From: CAYSPT01 sp964432985
GTDB lineage: Bacteria > Muiribacteriota > CAYSPT01
Assembly: GCA_964432985.1 (NCBI GenBank)
Contig: CAYSPT010000005.1
Coordinates: 62,001 to 126,000, forward strand
Direction of reading: 5' to 3'
Length of the DNA stretch: 64,000 nt
Shown in pieces: positions 43,637-53,003 of the stretch. Every line of letters begins with the position of its first letter. Within the stretch, counting starts at the first letter, position 1. The position numbers were made by a program, and so were the translations under genes. The notes beneath the pieces were generated by a model, which saw nothing but the letters and a program-made list of their open reading frames with translations, did no database searches and was not told where the DNA came from.

Positions 43637-45979
43637 CTATTTGATGGCGGTCTTGATAAAGAACTCTTCCAGTTCCCGCACCGCGCCCATGTTCTCGTAC
43701 AGCAGGTAGTTGTTTTTGAGTATGGTTTCCCGCAGGTGGATCTGGTACTCCCGGTCAGTTGCTATTTTCACGGCAAGATTGATGTACTCTTCGGGTGATG
43801 AGGCGATGCAGTCGGTGAAGTTCATCTTCCGGTAGATGGCATTGGTGATTCGTCCGCGCAGAAACCGGGAGGGCAGGGTGACCACCGGAGTACCGGTGGC
43901 CAGTCCTTCGTAGGTGGTATTGCCTCCACCGAAGTGAAACGTGTCGAGCATCACGTCGGACACGGCAATCAGGTTCAAGAAACCGGTTTTGGTCTGGCGC
44001 GGCACGAACCGAATCCGATCTGCAACGTCGGGCAGCGTGGTCTGCCACCGTTTCTTGAGCAGATCGTTCCACCGCTGGACATTTCCCTCGATCAGAATGA
44101 CCTTACCCTGGGAGTCGCGGCGAAGAATCTCCCCCAGTGCCATGTCGAAGTCAGGATGGAACTTGAACAGGGTCTGGGGACAGATATAGAGGTGGGAGTC
44201 CTGCGGCAGCCCGAAGTGTTCCCGTCCTTTAAGTGGTTCAGGTACCTCGGGGCGGTAGTAATAGAGGATGTTGCGCATTCGGACCAATTTTTCGGTGTAA
44301 TGATTATTCCCTTCGGGTGTTTCCAGGTCCTCTCCGGAGATGAAATAATCCATGGAGGGGACACCGGTGGTAACCGGATGCCCCCAGGTGACGCACTGTA
44401 CCGGTGCCAGCCTGGAAAAAGCCAGAAAATAGGTAGTTGGTTCCATCCCGATATCGGTGAAAAAGAGCACATCCAGGCAACTGTCGGCAATGGCTCGGGC
44501 TATGTTCGGTAGTATTTTGGGCAAAGCTTCGTAGTGGTCGGCATGCTGTCTGATGAATCTGGCCACTTCGTCGTTGAAAGATCCGATGGAAAAGACCGAT
44601 ACGTGAAACCGTTCACGGTCCAGGTTGGCGATAGTTCCCCGCCAGAGTTTGCCGATGGTGTGACCGCGAAAGTAGGTACTCACAAACCCTATCCGTATCC
44701 TGTCATCAGGTACCACACTTTTCCGGACAGGCCTCAGCGCCGGGGCTGGCGGTTTGTACCAACGTGCGTAGATGCCGGCGATATCTTCCTGTATTTGCCT
44801 GTCGTTCAAACCGTGGTAGACGCAATAGAAGTTGGTGATACCCGCTTCTTTTATGGGATCGTGGATAGTCAGATGCTCGTGTTTCAGTTTTTCACAATTG
44901 CAGATCAACTGCTCCCGGGCGGCGTTCATGTCCCGGTGAGATGCATACACCGGCGGCAGCAGCAGGGCCAGTTTCATGGTTACTCCCCCGGCGTGCGGTT
45001 TGAGCCTGAGCGCTTCGCGGTAGTGGCCGGCTGCTTCCTGAATATGCCCTAGACTGCTCAGGGCCATCCCCAGGTTCTCGTGTGCTTCGGGATAATCCGG
45101 ATTGATTTTCAAGGCTCTGCGGTAATGGTCGATAGCGTCTTCATATCGATCCTGTGCCTGCAGGAGACTGCCTCGATTGTTGATCGCTTCAGCCAGATCG
45201 GGATCGATCGACAGTGCCTTGATATAGCAGCTTTCCGCCTGTTCGTAATGGCCCTGGGCTTGCAGGATATTCCCCAGGTTGCTGTGCGCTTTGGCATAGT
45301 CCGGCTTCAAGTCAAGTGCCTGGCGGTAGTGTTTGATGGCTCCTTCCTGATCACCAAGCTGCTGAAGTATGTTCCCCAGGTTGTTGTGGGCCTGGTGCAG
45401 GGACGGATTCAGAGTTATTGCCTGTTTGAGATACCGCAGGGCTTCATCGGTTTTTCCCAGTTTGTTGAGAAGGCTTCCCAGGTTATTGTGCACCTCGGCG
45501 TAGCCGGGATTGTAGTCCAACGCCTGTCGATAGTGGTTCTCCGCTTTTTGGAAGCAGTCCAGGTGCGCCAGGACCATGCCCAGATTATAGTGGGCTTCCG
45601 GGAAAGAAGGCTGTATCCGGATGGCCTTTTGGAAGCAGTGTAGGGCGTCATGATACTTGCCGACGGTCTGTAGAGCGTGGCCAAGGTTGTTGTGATAACG
45701 GGCGGCTCTGGGTTTGAGTTTCACGGCTTCGGTAAGAAAACGTATCGCCTGGGCACCGTCTCCTTGCTGCATGATCAGAACACCCAGCAGATGCAGTGCT
45801 TCAGCGTTTTCATGCTCGGTTTCTAAAACGTGACGGTACAGGGTTTCAGCTTCACTCAGCCGTCCCGCCTGGTGGTGCTGGAGTCCGGCGGACAGCTCAC
45901 GTGTCAGGTCGTTGCCGCAGTTGTCTGGAGGATGTTTCTCCCGCTTTTTATACTTTTTTTTTGATTTTTTCTTGCCCAC
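43637..45979 (-). CDS. TPR protein with O-GlcNAc-transferase-like (GT41/SPINDLY) domain
   Basis: 780 aa. After a Lys-rich N-terminus come about nine consecutive TPRs (residues about 30-340; e.g. AHNNLGNILQQLGDQEGAIK, HYRQALDLKPDYAKAHSNLG), then the GT41 catalytic domain: IGFVSTYFRGHTIGKLWRG, TWGHPVTTGVPSMDYFIS, LYICPQTLFKFHPDFD, and the UDP-site HFGGGNTTYEGLATGTPVV. It likely glycosylates proteins or acts on glycans in the cytoplasm. GTG start. It follows the methyltransferases on the same strand without clear functional link. Such proteins also occur in flagellin or adhesin glycosylation. Confidence 0.9.
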   Translation of the reverse strand: MGKKKSKKKYKKREKHPPDNCGNDLTRELSAGLQHHQAGRLSEAETLYRHVLETEHENAEALHLLGVLIMQQGDGAQAIRFLTEAVKLKPRAARYHNNLGHALQTVGKYHDALHCFQKAIRIQPSFPEAHYNLGMVLAHLDCFQKAENHYRQALDYNPGYAEVHNNLGSLLNKLGKTDEALRYLKQAITLNPSLHQAHNNLGNILQQLGDQEGAIKHYRQALDLKPDYAKAHSNLGNILQAQGHYEQAESCYIKALSIDPDLAEAINNRGSLLQAQDRYEDAIDHYRRALKINPDYPEAHENLGMALSSLGHIQEAAGHYREALRLKPHAGGVTMKLALLLPPVYASHRDMNAAREQLICNCEKLKHEHLTIHDPIKEAGITNFYCVYHGLNDRQIQEDIAGIYARWYKPPAPALRPVRKSVVPDDRIRIGFVSTYFRGHTIGKLWRGTIANLDRERFHVSVFSIGSFNDEVARFIRQHADHYEALPKILPNIARAIADSCLDVLFFTDIGMEPTTYFLAFSRLAPVQCVTWGHPVTTGVPSMDYFISGEDLETPEGNNHYTEKLVRMRNILYYYRPEVPEPLKGREHFGLPQDSHLYICPQTLFKFHPDFDMALGEILRRDSQGKVILIEGNVQRWNDLLKKRWQTTLPDVADRIRFVPRQTKTGFLNLIAVSDVMLDTFHFGGGNTTYEGLATGTPVVTLPSRFLRGRITNAIYRKMNFTDCIASSPEEYINLAVKIATDREYQIHLRETILKNNYLLYENMGAVRELEEFFIKTAIK

Positions 45980-46013
45980 GCTAACTTACCTGGTTAAGCT
46001 CTTGAAAATAGTA

Positions 46014-46832
46014 TTACAACTCTCGAATGTCAGATGGTGTGATGAGGTTTACCATCTCTCGTATGTCCTTAGCCCCCCGAGCAGTGAGGATACTGTCTGG
46101 ATTTGTGCTGTTCATCCTGTCAAACATAATCGAAAAGTAGTTCGGATCGTACTCGATTGACACGCTGCGCCGGTCAAGAAGGCCAGCTGCGTCCGCCAGG
46201 GTACCGCTTCCGGCAAAACAATCCAGGATGAGATCACCGCGGTTGGTGAAAATTTCAAGCAGCCAGTCGAAAACCTTCCGGGGTTTCTGAGTGGGGTGTT
46301 TAAATCGTTCCCGGCCCATACAGATGGGGGTCTCGATAAAGTTGTGCATCAGTTTTTGCGACAGAAAATTGAAGGTGTAACTCACCCGCTTATCGTCAAA
46401 TCCTCTCGTTGCCCACAATATCCCCTCACAGGCTGAGAGAAATCCAGTCTTCCGCACTTTCGGCGGCGGATTAGTCTTGTGCCAGATGATGGTGCTATGA
46501 TGTTTGAAGCCTGCCTGTTCGTAAATGTGTCTGACGGCGCCCAGTCGCTCCAATTTGGTAAAGACAACCAGGTTTCCCATGGGCTTAATCACCCGGGCCG
46601 CTTCGACGATCCACGAAGCGGTCATCCGGATAAAACCGGTATCCGACAGGTAATCCCACTCTCCGAAATCCATGGAAATCGGTTTCCGTCCCTTGAGTAC
46701 TTTTATGTCTTTGTGGGCTGTAGCGTAGGGTGGATCGGTGATGACCGCGTCAAATATACCATCAGAAAACTGCGGCAGAATGTCCAGGCAGTTACCCTGG
46801 AGAAGGAAGTGGGAAGTGTTGTCGGGGGTCAT
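46014..46832 (-). CDS. DNA adenine (N6/N4) methyltransferase, beta class, copy 1
   Basis: 272 aa. The catalytic motif DPPY (AVITDPPYATAHKD) near residue 34 and the AdoMet motif ILDCFAGSGTLADAAG near the C-terminus give the beta-class order, with KHPTQKPRKVFDWLL (motif X). The DPPY form fits N6-adenine or N4-cytosine methylation. It overlaps the second methyltransferase by ATGA. No restriction nuclease gene lies nearby. Confidence 0.9.
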   Translation of the reverse strand: MTPDNTSHFLLQGNCLDILPQFSDGIFDAVITDPPYATAHKDIKVLKGRKPISMDFGEWDYLSDTGFIRMTASWIVEAARVIKPMGNLVVFTKLERLGAVRHIYEQAGFKHHSTIIWHKTNPPPKVRKTGFLSACEGILWATRGFDDKRVSYTFNFLSQKLMHNFIETPICMGRERFKHPTQKPRKVFDWLLEIFTNRGDLILDCFAGSGTLADAAGLLDRRSVSIEYDPNYFSIMFDRMNSTNPDSILTARGAKDIREMVNLITPSDIREL

Positions 46833-47629
46833 CGTCCGTCACCTGTTTTCAGGTGTGACAACTCGGTTTTCAAGCGTTTCCTGGCGGCAACGCAGGCCTG
46901 TTTGTCGGTATCACAGCAAACAAAGATCCGGCCGTGGCGGGTGCAGACCACGGCGGTGGTTCCCGAACCTGAGAAAGGATCGACCACCAGATCACCTTCA
47001 TGGGTACAGGCCAGTACCACCCGTTCTACCAACCACTCGGGTTTCTGGGTTGGGTGAATTTTTTTAGGACCGGCTGTCTTTCCCCGGGGCCAGATGCATC
47101 GCATCTGCTTTCCTCCGGCTGCTTGTTTCATCAGTTCATAGTTGAAGGTATGACGTTTCCCTTTGCGGGCCCAGATAAAATTTTCATGGTCGGCCACCAA
47201 CCGGGTCCGCGACATGTTAGGGGTGGCGTCGGTTTTGTGCCAGATGACTTCGTTTACGATTGAAAACCCTATTTTCTGAAGCACTGAACCGATAATGTAG
47301 ATGTTGTGATAAGTCCCGGCAACCCAGAGCGACCCCCCGGGTTTCAATACCCTGAGCGATTCCACTGCCCATGAATAGACGAAGCTTTCGTAATCACCAA
47401 CGGACTTGAACCGGTCCCACTGTCCCTTGTAGGTGTTTAAATCGCTGCCGCCGGAAGCGGGAAAACCCATTTTGAAACGGCTTTTGCTCAGGTTGTAGGG
47501 TGGGTCCGCAAAGATAAGATCCACCGTGTCACCGCTGAGTTTCCTCATCAGGGAAGCCGCATCGATGACCGAGATGGTGTTCAGGCGTTTGCGGGTAGCG
47601 GTTTTGAAAATGTTTGTGGTTTTGTTCAT
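46829..47629 (-). CDS. DNA adenine (N6/N4) methyltransferase, beta class, copy 2
   Basis: 266 aa with LIFADPPYNLSKSRFKMGF, IHPTQKPEWLVERVVLAC and VVDPFSGSGTTAVVCTRHGR: same beta-class order as its neighbour but clearly different between the motifs, so the two probably recognise different strands or sites. Its ATG lies just beyond the 57-bp array. Two tandem beta-class methyltransferases are typical for asymmetric-site type II or type IIS systems, but the endonuclease is not in the window. Confidence 0.92.
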   Translation of the reverse strand: MNKTTNIFKTATRKRLNTISVIDAASLMRKLSGDTVDLIFADPPYNLSKSRFKMGFPASGGSDLNTYKGQWDRFKSVGDYESFVYSWAVESLRVLKPGGSLWVAGTYHNIYIIGSVLQKIGFSIVNEVIWHKTDATPNMSRTRLVADHENFIWARKGKRHTFNYELMKQAAGGKQMRCIWPRGKTAGPKKIHPTQKPEWLVERVVLACTHEGDLVVDPFSGSGTTAVVCTRHGRIFVCCDTDKQACVAARKRLKTELSHLKTGDGR

Positions 47630-47664
47630 GGCACAATCGCCAACCTAACATCAAAACAACATAA

Positions 47665-48037
47665 CGTCAACAAGTGGACCTATAAGTTGACGGTATGACC
47701 CCAACGTCAACATGTGGACCTATAAGTAGTGTGGACTTATAAGTTGACGGTATGACCCCAACGTCAACATGTGGACTTATAAGTAGTGTGGACTTATAAG
47801 TTGACGGTATGACCCCAACGTCAACATGTGGANNNNNNNNNNNNNNNNNNNNNNNNNNNNNNNNNNNNNNNNNNNNNNNNNNNNNNNNNNNNNNNNNNNN
47901 NNNNNNNNNNNNNNNNNNNNNNNNNNNNNNNNTATAAGTAGTGTGGACTTATAAGTTGACGGTATGACCCCAACGTCAACATGTGGACTTATAAGTTGAT
48001 GGTATGACTCCAACGTCAACATGTGGCAAAGTTGACG
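47665..48037. repeat. 57-bp tandem array with palindromes between methyltransferase and protease genes
   Basis: Units begin gtcaacatgtggacttataa and end ttgacggtatgaccccaac. Full units are 57 bp; the outermost ones are 40-bp versions lacking one acttataag segment. Each carries the palindrome acttataagt and GTCAAC/GTTGAC in inverse orientation. The array contains an N gap (47833-47932), so the copy number is uncertain (at least five). It fills most of the 483-bp divergent region. It is not a CRISPR: there are no unique spacers. Confidence 0.9.
47833..47932. other. Assembly gap (100 N) inside the 57-bp array
   Basis: 47778-47832 equals 47933-47987 (55 bp). In a tandem array this means that the number of units is not resolved. 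Confidence 0.9.
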
Positions 48038-48061
48038 TTGGACTCCAATTGTCTCTATAAT
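48032..48061 (+). promoter_or_regulatory. Promoter for the M6-like protease operon, -35 supplied by the array
   Basis: TTGACG (48032-48037), 18-bp spacer, perfect TATAAT (48056-48061), about 50 bp before the start. The -35 hexamer is part of the last GTTGAC element of the array. Confidence 0.65.
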
Positions 48062-48112
48062 TATAAAAAATAATGTATTAAGTATGGAGCTTTTTTAAGG
48101 AGTGAATATAGC

Positions 48113-49771
48113 GTGAATAGGTTCTTAACATCATGTGGGTGTTTGGTGGTTTTCCTGGTTCTGTTATCTTTCTCGGCAGTCTATGGGGCGGGTGTAGAGG
48201 TTACGCTGAATGAGCCTGTAAACGGAGCTGTTGTCGACTCCTCTTCCCCCACTCTCACCTGGAAGGCCACCGGGGCCAAACTCTATGAACTGGTCATATG
48301 GAAAAGGGATGATGGAAAATTCGTATATCACACCTATGTGGTGTCACGGTTCTACACCGTTCCGGAAGGCGTTCTGGAGGATAATACTACTTATGTGTGG
48401 AGCATCAAGGGCCGGATCAACGTGACCGGACCGGCCATCACCGAAAGCGCACGGTGGGAGTTTTCCGTAAAAGGAAAACCCGTAGTAAAAGCAGCGGCCG
48501 AATTCGTAAAGACCGGGAACACGCTGGTGATACCGGTGGTATTTTCTGACAAGACATTTGAATCTCTGGATGCCTGGCAGGGCGTTCAGGACTTTTTCAA
48601 TCCCTGGGACACCAACTACGGCAAACTCAGGACGGTCATCAAGCGCAAGATGGAAGGGCTCCAGGAGTATTATGACGTAGTGGCCAGGGGATCACCCGAC
48701 GCCCTCCAGACGTCTTTTGATATCTCACCGGTAGTCAAGCTCAAGCACTCTCGCAAGCATTATGGAGATGACAAGCTGAAGAAGGGTAAGTATTTCTGGC
48801 ACGCCTTCAGCAAGGAGAACTGGCGAATCGACTGCGGTGATTTTCCCGATGACCACGATGGTTTCGCCAAACTCATGCAGGAAACCCTCAAAGCGCTGTT
48901 CAAGCGCAATATACCCGTGACCGATTACTACCACCTGATGTACCTGGTTCCCGGATCCGGCGGCAACACCCCGGGCAGCAACCAGATCTGGCCCGCAACC
49001 TACGGACCCAGCCCGGGAAGTATCAGGTACCGCGAACTTGATGACGAGGTTACCGGCTACCGCTGCGGAATCGTCATGGGGCTGAAGAAAAATACGGGCA
49101 CCTACTGCCACGAGTTCGGACACGAGTTCGGTCTACCCGATCTGTATCCGTATCCCAAATCACATCCCAAGCGTAAGCTGAAATCTTCCTGCCTGATGTC
49201 CGCGGGCAACCATAAGGGGGAGTACGGCACGGGGTTGTCGACACTCAGTCAACGAAAGACCTTCACCAGCCGCGGTCCCGAGTACAAGAAAGACGACTGG
49301 GTGGAGGACCGTTTCGAGGTAATGTCCGCCAGTGGAACCCGGTACATCTATCCCCGGGACAGCAAGGGAGACCTGGTGGGAATCGCTGTCCCCACCGGCC
49401 GGGACGACTACAAGTACTATGTAGTGGAGTGCTTCGACCGGAAGAAACTCGATAAGGATATCCCAGCCCTGGCGACACCCGGGCAGGCCCTGTCTTCTCT
49501 GAATCCGTTCGATTCGCCGGGAGTGTTTAAATGCAAGGCGGGTGTCATCGTCTACAAGGTAGACACTCTGGATGTTCGCAAGATCAAGAAGGCCAAACTC
49601 GTCGGTGTCACCGGGGCCACACAGAAATCGTGGATTAGCCGTATCCCGCTGGTCAACAAGATCTTCATGGACGGGGGCAAGATCAAAAGCGGCCGCGCCA
49701 CCATCGAAATCAAAGAAGTAAAAAAGAGTGGAAAACGATACCGGGCACGTGTTAAAGTGACTCTGAAATGA
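48113..49771 (+). CDS. Secreted M6-type (immune inhibitor A-like) metalloprotease
   Basis: 552 aa. Signal peptide (CGCLVVFLVLLSFSAVYGAG), an Ig/Fn3-like N-terminal domain (PVNGAVVDSSSPTLTWKATG), then a metalloprotease region with TYCHEFGHEFGLPDLYPYP, containing the HExxHxxGxxD zinc motif typical of M6 peptidases, and the later LMSAGNHKGEYGTG. Calcium- and zinc-dependent extracellular proteases of this family degrade host or prey proteins; its role here is unknown. GTG start with AAGGAG about 10 bp upstream. ATGA overlap with the next gene. Confidence 0.85.
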   Translation: MNRFLTSCGCLVVFLVLLSFSAVYGAGVEVTLNEPVNGAVVDSSSPTLTWKATGAKLYELVIWKRDDGKFVYHTYVVSRFYTVPEGVLEDNTTYVWSIKGRINVTGPAITESARWEFSVKGKPVVKAAAEFVKTGNTLVIPVVFSDKTFESLDAWQGVQDFFNPWDTNYGKLRTVIKRKMEGLQEYYDVVARGSPDALQTSFDISPVVKLKHSRKHYGDDKLKKGKYFWHAFSKENWRIDCGDFPDDHDGFAKLMQETLKALFKRNIPVTDYYHLMYLVPGSGGNTPGSNQIWPATYGPSPGSIRYRELDDEVTGYRCGIVMGLKKNTGTYCHEFGHEFGLPDLYPYPKSHPKRKLKSSCLMSAGNHKGEYGTGLSTLSQRKTFTSRGPEYKKDDWVEDRFEVMSASGTRYIYPRDSKGDLVGIAVPTGRDDYKYYVVECFDRKKLDKDIPALATPGQALSSLNPFDSPGVFKCKAGVIVYKVDTLDVRKIKKAKLVGVTGATQKSWISRIPLVNKIFMDGGKIKSGRATIEIKEVKKSGKRYRARVKVTLK

Positions 49772-50664
49772 TACACACTAAATCTGCTTTGATCCTGCTT
49801 CTACTATGTTTTGTCGGTGCCATGTGCTGCCCGCCGGCCGTGTTCTGTCAGTCACCGGAAGATGAGGCCGACGGCGACGTTGATGAAGAGATCATCCTTT
49901 TCGATCCGGCGCAGGTATCGCCTGACCTGCTCGAACCGGTGAGTCCGGAGGAACTCGAGGAACTCAAGGCTGAATGGAACAAGGAATCCCATCTTTACCA
50001 CCAGCCGCCGCTGGACCCGGCCCAGGCCACCACCGGAAAAAGCGTACTGCGAAATTCATTGCTGGAGCGCTCAAGGGGAAAACCAGTAACTCAACTTCTT
50101 GCTGTTTTCCACTGGGGAGACGATGAAGAAGGGCGTGCTGTTGAACCAGACAAACCGGTACCAACGACCGGTAGACAGACGGGAAAAGTCACCGTCGCGG
50201 CAGGCAGACTCCGAGTCGAGCTGGGAACGCTGTTATATATACGAACGGGAAGGAAAGCGTACTTCTATGACCGGCAGCACAAGCATGGAAGCACTGTTTC
50301 CGGTCCCCGTTCACGCGCCGCAGCCAGCCGTATCGAGGAATATTTCAGATTTATCGTGCACCTGGTGGATGAGCAAACCGGTTTTGATGATATATACAGC
50401 GACTTCGTTTCCAGCCGATATGTAATAAAATCTCTTCCCCCTGATGAATCACCGGTGTACGGTGTGTTCAAGGTGCGCCACCCTGCCAAACGCCTGGAAA
50501 GCCTGGAAGTGCTGAGACGGGACACCAAAGAGCGTGTCGTCCTGCTCCGTTTTCTTTCGTGGAATGTGAATCCGTCACTTCCGAAGGGGCTGTTTCGTGT
50601 CCCGCGGAAATATCTGGACTGGGATGATATTCCGGTGACCGTACTACCGGTATTCCTGAGGTAA
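49768..50664 (+). CDS. Secreted protein of unknown function
   Basis: 298 aa. Sec signal peptide (ALILLLLCFVGAMCCPPAVF) and an acidic Pro/Glu-rich region, then a C-terminal beta-rich region (GKVTVAAGRLRVELGTLLYI, YGVFKVRHPAKRLESLEVLR). The strand pattern vaguely recalls LolA/MucB-like folds, but I do not assign it. It overlaps the protease gene by ATGA, so it may be a partner or chaperone of the protease. Confidence 0.7.
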   Translation: MIHTKSALILLLLCFVGAMCCPPAVFCQSPEDEADGDVDEEIILFDPAQVSPDLLEPVSPEELEELKAEWNKESHLYHQPPLDPAQATTGKSVLRNSLLERSRGKPVTQLLAVFHWGDDEEGRAVEPDKPVPTTGRQTGKVTVAAGRLRVELGTLLYIRTGRKAYFYDRQHKHGSTVSGPRSRAAASRIEEYFRFIVHLVDEQTGFDDIYSDFVSSRYVIKSLPPDESPVYGVFKVRHPAKRLESLEVLRRDTKERVVLLRFLSWNVNPSLPKGLFRVPRKYLDWDDIPVTVLPVFLR

Positions 50665-50669
50665 CTAAC

Positions 50670-52379
50670 ATGTCGCTTCCCGAATTGGTGTGCTGGGTCC
50701 ACGATCTCGAAAGCTGTAACATTGCCTGGAAATCCGGTGCTGACGCGGTAGGCCTGGTGGTCCCGTTTACCCGCCGCGGCCGTGCCGGATTCGAATTACG
50801 TGAGGTTTTGTCTCTCGCAGATGAATTTTCCAGCGCGGGGGCCAGGTTTTATATAATGTTTTCGGGAACCGTCCCCCAGGATGACCTAACTCGCTGTGGA
50901 AAAATGATACTGGATGCCGCCTGTTCGGGGACCAGTGGTATTGCTCTGAACGATCAAGGCCTGTCTCTGATCGTTCGGAAATCATTTCCTGAATTGCCTC
51001 TGTTTCTCAACTTCACAACTCCTATTTCCACCGCGGGGACAGCCGCCATGGCCGGAGATTTGGGATATTCCCGGGTCATCGTGTCACCATACTCCTCCCG
51101 GGACAGTGTCAGGTCCATCATAGAGTCAGGAAAAACCGAAATCGAATATTGCCTTTCCTGGCAGGGAGTACCCCCTAAAATTGTTCATCCCGACTGGCCG
51201 TTTGAGGCACAGGCATTAGATCTTTCGTTCAGTGGGTTCATTCCGCTCAGAGAAGCCGGACTGGCCGCCGTGTCTATTATTGCCAGGCCGGATGCAAGCG
51301 GGTGTACCGCCGGGTCGGTGCAGGCGGCCAGGCTCTTGCTGGATGAGGGGGCAGCGGCACTGGAAGAAGCGGTGAGAATATTCCATCGGTCGCGTATGGA
51401 AGGAGCAGATTGCGAAACCGGGCATGATGGGTGCGATAGTGTGGGACTGTCAGGTCATTCGGACCAGGTGAAAGTCATCAGCGGGGCAGAAAAAACGAAG
51501 CGCGAAGAATTTCTCTTCGGCCTGGTTCACCGGTTCAGAAAAAAAACCGCCCGACCCTACGCCGCCAAATCGGCTGAAAAAATAACCCTGCGTGCTTCTC
51601 TAAGCACCATTGAAAACTACATGGATTGGATGCAGCCTGACAATCTGGTAGTTGATCTCGACCAGGAAAGCTATTCCTTTCTCAAGACAAGCCGTGTGCA
51701 AGGTCTGGATAAAAACAGTGTAGTTCTCGCTTTTCCGGAAACAACCACACCGGGGGAGATGCATAATCTTTTCGGCTTGATTGATGAACTAAAGTGGCGC
51801 GGTTACCGGCGATGGATGATTGATTCGCTCGATCAGCTGTGTCTTATGCAAGCAATTTCTCCGCAAGAAATCTGGATCGGATGGAACATGGATGTTAGAA
51901 ACGCAGCAGCACTCTCGGTCTTCGGGCAAAGAGGTGTTACCAGCGTTGTTCTGCCCCTGACTCTTGACAGACGAGAAGTTGAGACCGCTGTGGAATGGAC
52001 CGCTCCCTGCGAACCTATTTTGTGTATTCATGCCCGGCCGGTTCTTCCGGGAAAAGCGCTTCCGAATGTCCCGGTTGAGGGTGAAGAAGCACAGTTCACC
52101 GTTTTGCAGACCAAAAACGGGATTTCAATGCTTGTTCCCCGGCGCCCCTACTCGCTCACGCCTTATCTCCATTCCCTTCGCCGCGCAGGAATTTCGCATT
52201 TTCTCATGGACATGCGTTTCGAGGAAATGTTCAAGAGAGACCCGCATGGTGTCATCAGGGCATTCCAGCATGCTTCGACAGAACCGGGAGGCACTTCACT
52301 GGCCTACCAGGGGCAACGGGAAAAGCGTCCGGGAAGTAAAACAGACCCAACCCGCAAACCCTGGAAAAACCGCCGTTAG
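50670..52379 (+). CDS. U32-like TIM-barrel protein, divergent
   Basis: 569 aa, cytosolic by appearance. The beginning (NIAWKSGADAVGLVVPFTRR) and LGYSRVIVSPYSSRDSVRSI resemble the N-terminal barrel of peptidase U32/YegQ-like proteins (GADAVYLG..., LGA.RVVLARE...). Similar strands recur near residues 400-520, as in long U32 proteins. U32 members include the RlhA/UbiU-UbiV-type hydroxylases that carry Fe-S clusters. The typical Cys cluster is not evident here. It follows the secreted gene by 5 bp. Low-confidence family call. Confidence 0.5.
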   Translation: MSLPELVCWVHDLESCNIAWKSGADAVGLVVPFTRRGRAGFELREVLSLADEFSSAGARFYIMFSGTVPQDDLTRCGKMILDAACSGTSGIALNDQGLSLIVRKSFPELPLFLNFTTPISTAGTAAMAGDLGYSRVIVSPYSSRDSVRSIIESGKTEIEYCLSWQGVPPKIVHPDWPFEAQALDLSFSGFIPLREAGLAAVSIIARPDASGCTAGSVQAARLLLDEGAAALEEAVRIFHRSRMEGADCETGHDGCDSVGLSGHSDQVKVISGAEKTKREEFLFGLVHRFRKKTARPYAAKSAEKITLRASLSTIENYMDWMQPDNLVVDLDQESYSFLKTSRVQGLDKNSVVLAFPETTTPGEMHNLFGLIDELKWRGYRRWMIDSLDQLCLMQAISPQEIWIGWNMDVRNAAALSVFGQRGVTSVVLPLTLDRREVETAVEWTAPCEPILCIHARPVLPGKALPNVPVEGEEAQFTVLQTKNGISMLVPRRPYSLTPYLHSLRRAGISHFLMDMRFEEMFKRDPHGVIRAFQHASTEPGGTSLAYQGQREKRPGSKTDPTRKPWKNRR

Positions 52380-52395
52380 TGATTTGCGCCCACGT

Positions 52396-52884
52396 TTATA
52401 CAAAGTACCCCCAACGCCCGACTTTGCACTTGCAATGATATTCTATTTCTATCTTCTGCTTCTTGCAGTAGACGTAGTTGAGGTGCATAGGGCCGCCGTC
52501 CGGGCGAATCTTGCTCGCGTAAATACAATTCTTGCAAATTTCAGCCTGGAGCGCATCGTCGTGGTCAGCTGGGCGCAGTACTTCGGAAAGAATCGTTTCA
52601 TGGTATGATTCGTCCAGGACATCGCTGATGTCCTTGATCTGGTCGGGGTAGACCGACGGCGGTGATTTGAGCTTTGACCGGAAAAACTCGACATCGGGGT
52701 AGTGTCCGGTCAGAAATCTCAGCATCCATACGGCTCCGAGGTCCCAGGCGTACCGTTCCTTGGCAGTTGCGATTCCATGGGCGTCCCTTTCTTCAGCCAT
52801 GTGATAGACGAGTTTAAAAAAAACACTGCGTACAGTTTCCTTGTCGGGAAGACCGTTGTCTTTTTCGTCCTCATCAAAAAACAT
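52396..52884 (-). CDS. Cys-rich protein of unknown function, 162 aa
   Basis: Acidic, soluble, with a Cys cluster in the C-terminal third: ICKNCIY ... YVYCKK ... YHCKCKVGRWGYFV, suggesting a zinc or Fe-S site. The start (ATG) has GAGGTGAA 8 bp upstream. It is convergent with the U32-like gene (17 bp apart) and read in the same direction as the glycosidase-like gene. No family recognised. Confidence 0.65.
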   Translation of the reverse strand: MFFDEDEKDNGLPDKETVRSVFFKLVYHMAEERDAHGIATAKERYAWDLGAVWMLRFLTGHYPDVEFFRSKLKSPPSVYPDQIKDISDVLDESYHETILSEVLRPADHDDALQAEICKNCIYASKIRPDGGPMHLNYVYCKKQKIEIEYHCKCKVGRWGYFV

Positions 52885-53003
52885 GCACAGTTCACCTCGA
52901 ACGTAAAATCTGTTGGTTACGGAAAAGCTTCTGTCCGTGCGGAATAAATTATAACAGCCACTTGCGGCAATGACAAATCAGAAAACAGTTTTCGGATTAA
53001 TTA

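Noticed and set aside
47777..48022. Short repetitive protein on the minus strand
   Set aside because: It is a translation of the 57-bp array through the N gap.
47665..48037. CRISPR array
   Set aside because: The units are continuous 57-bp tandem copies with no unique spacers, and no cas genes are near.
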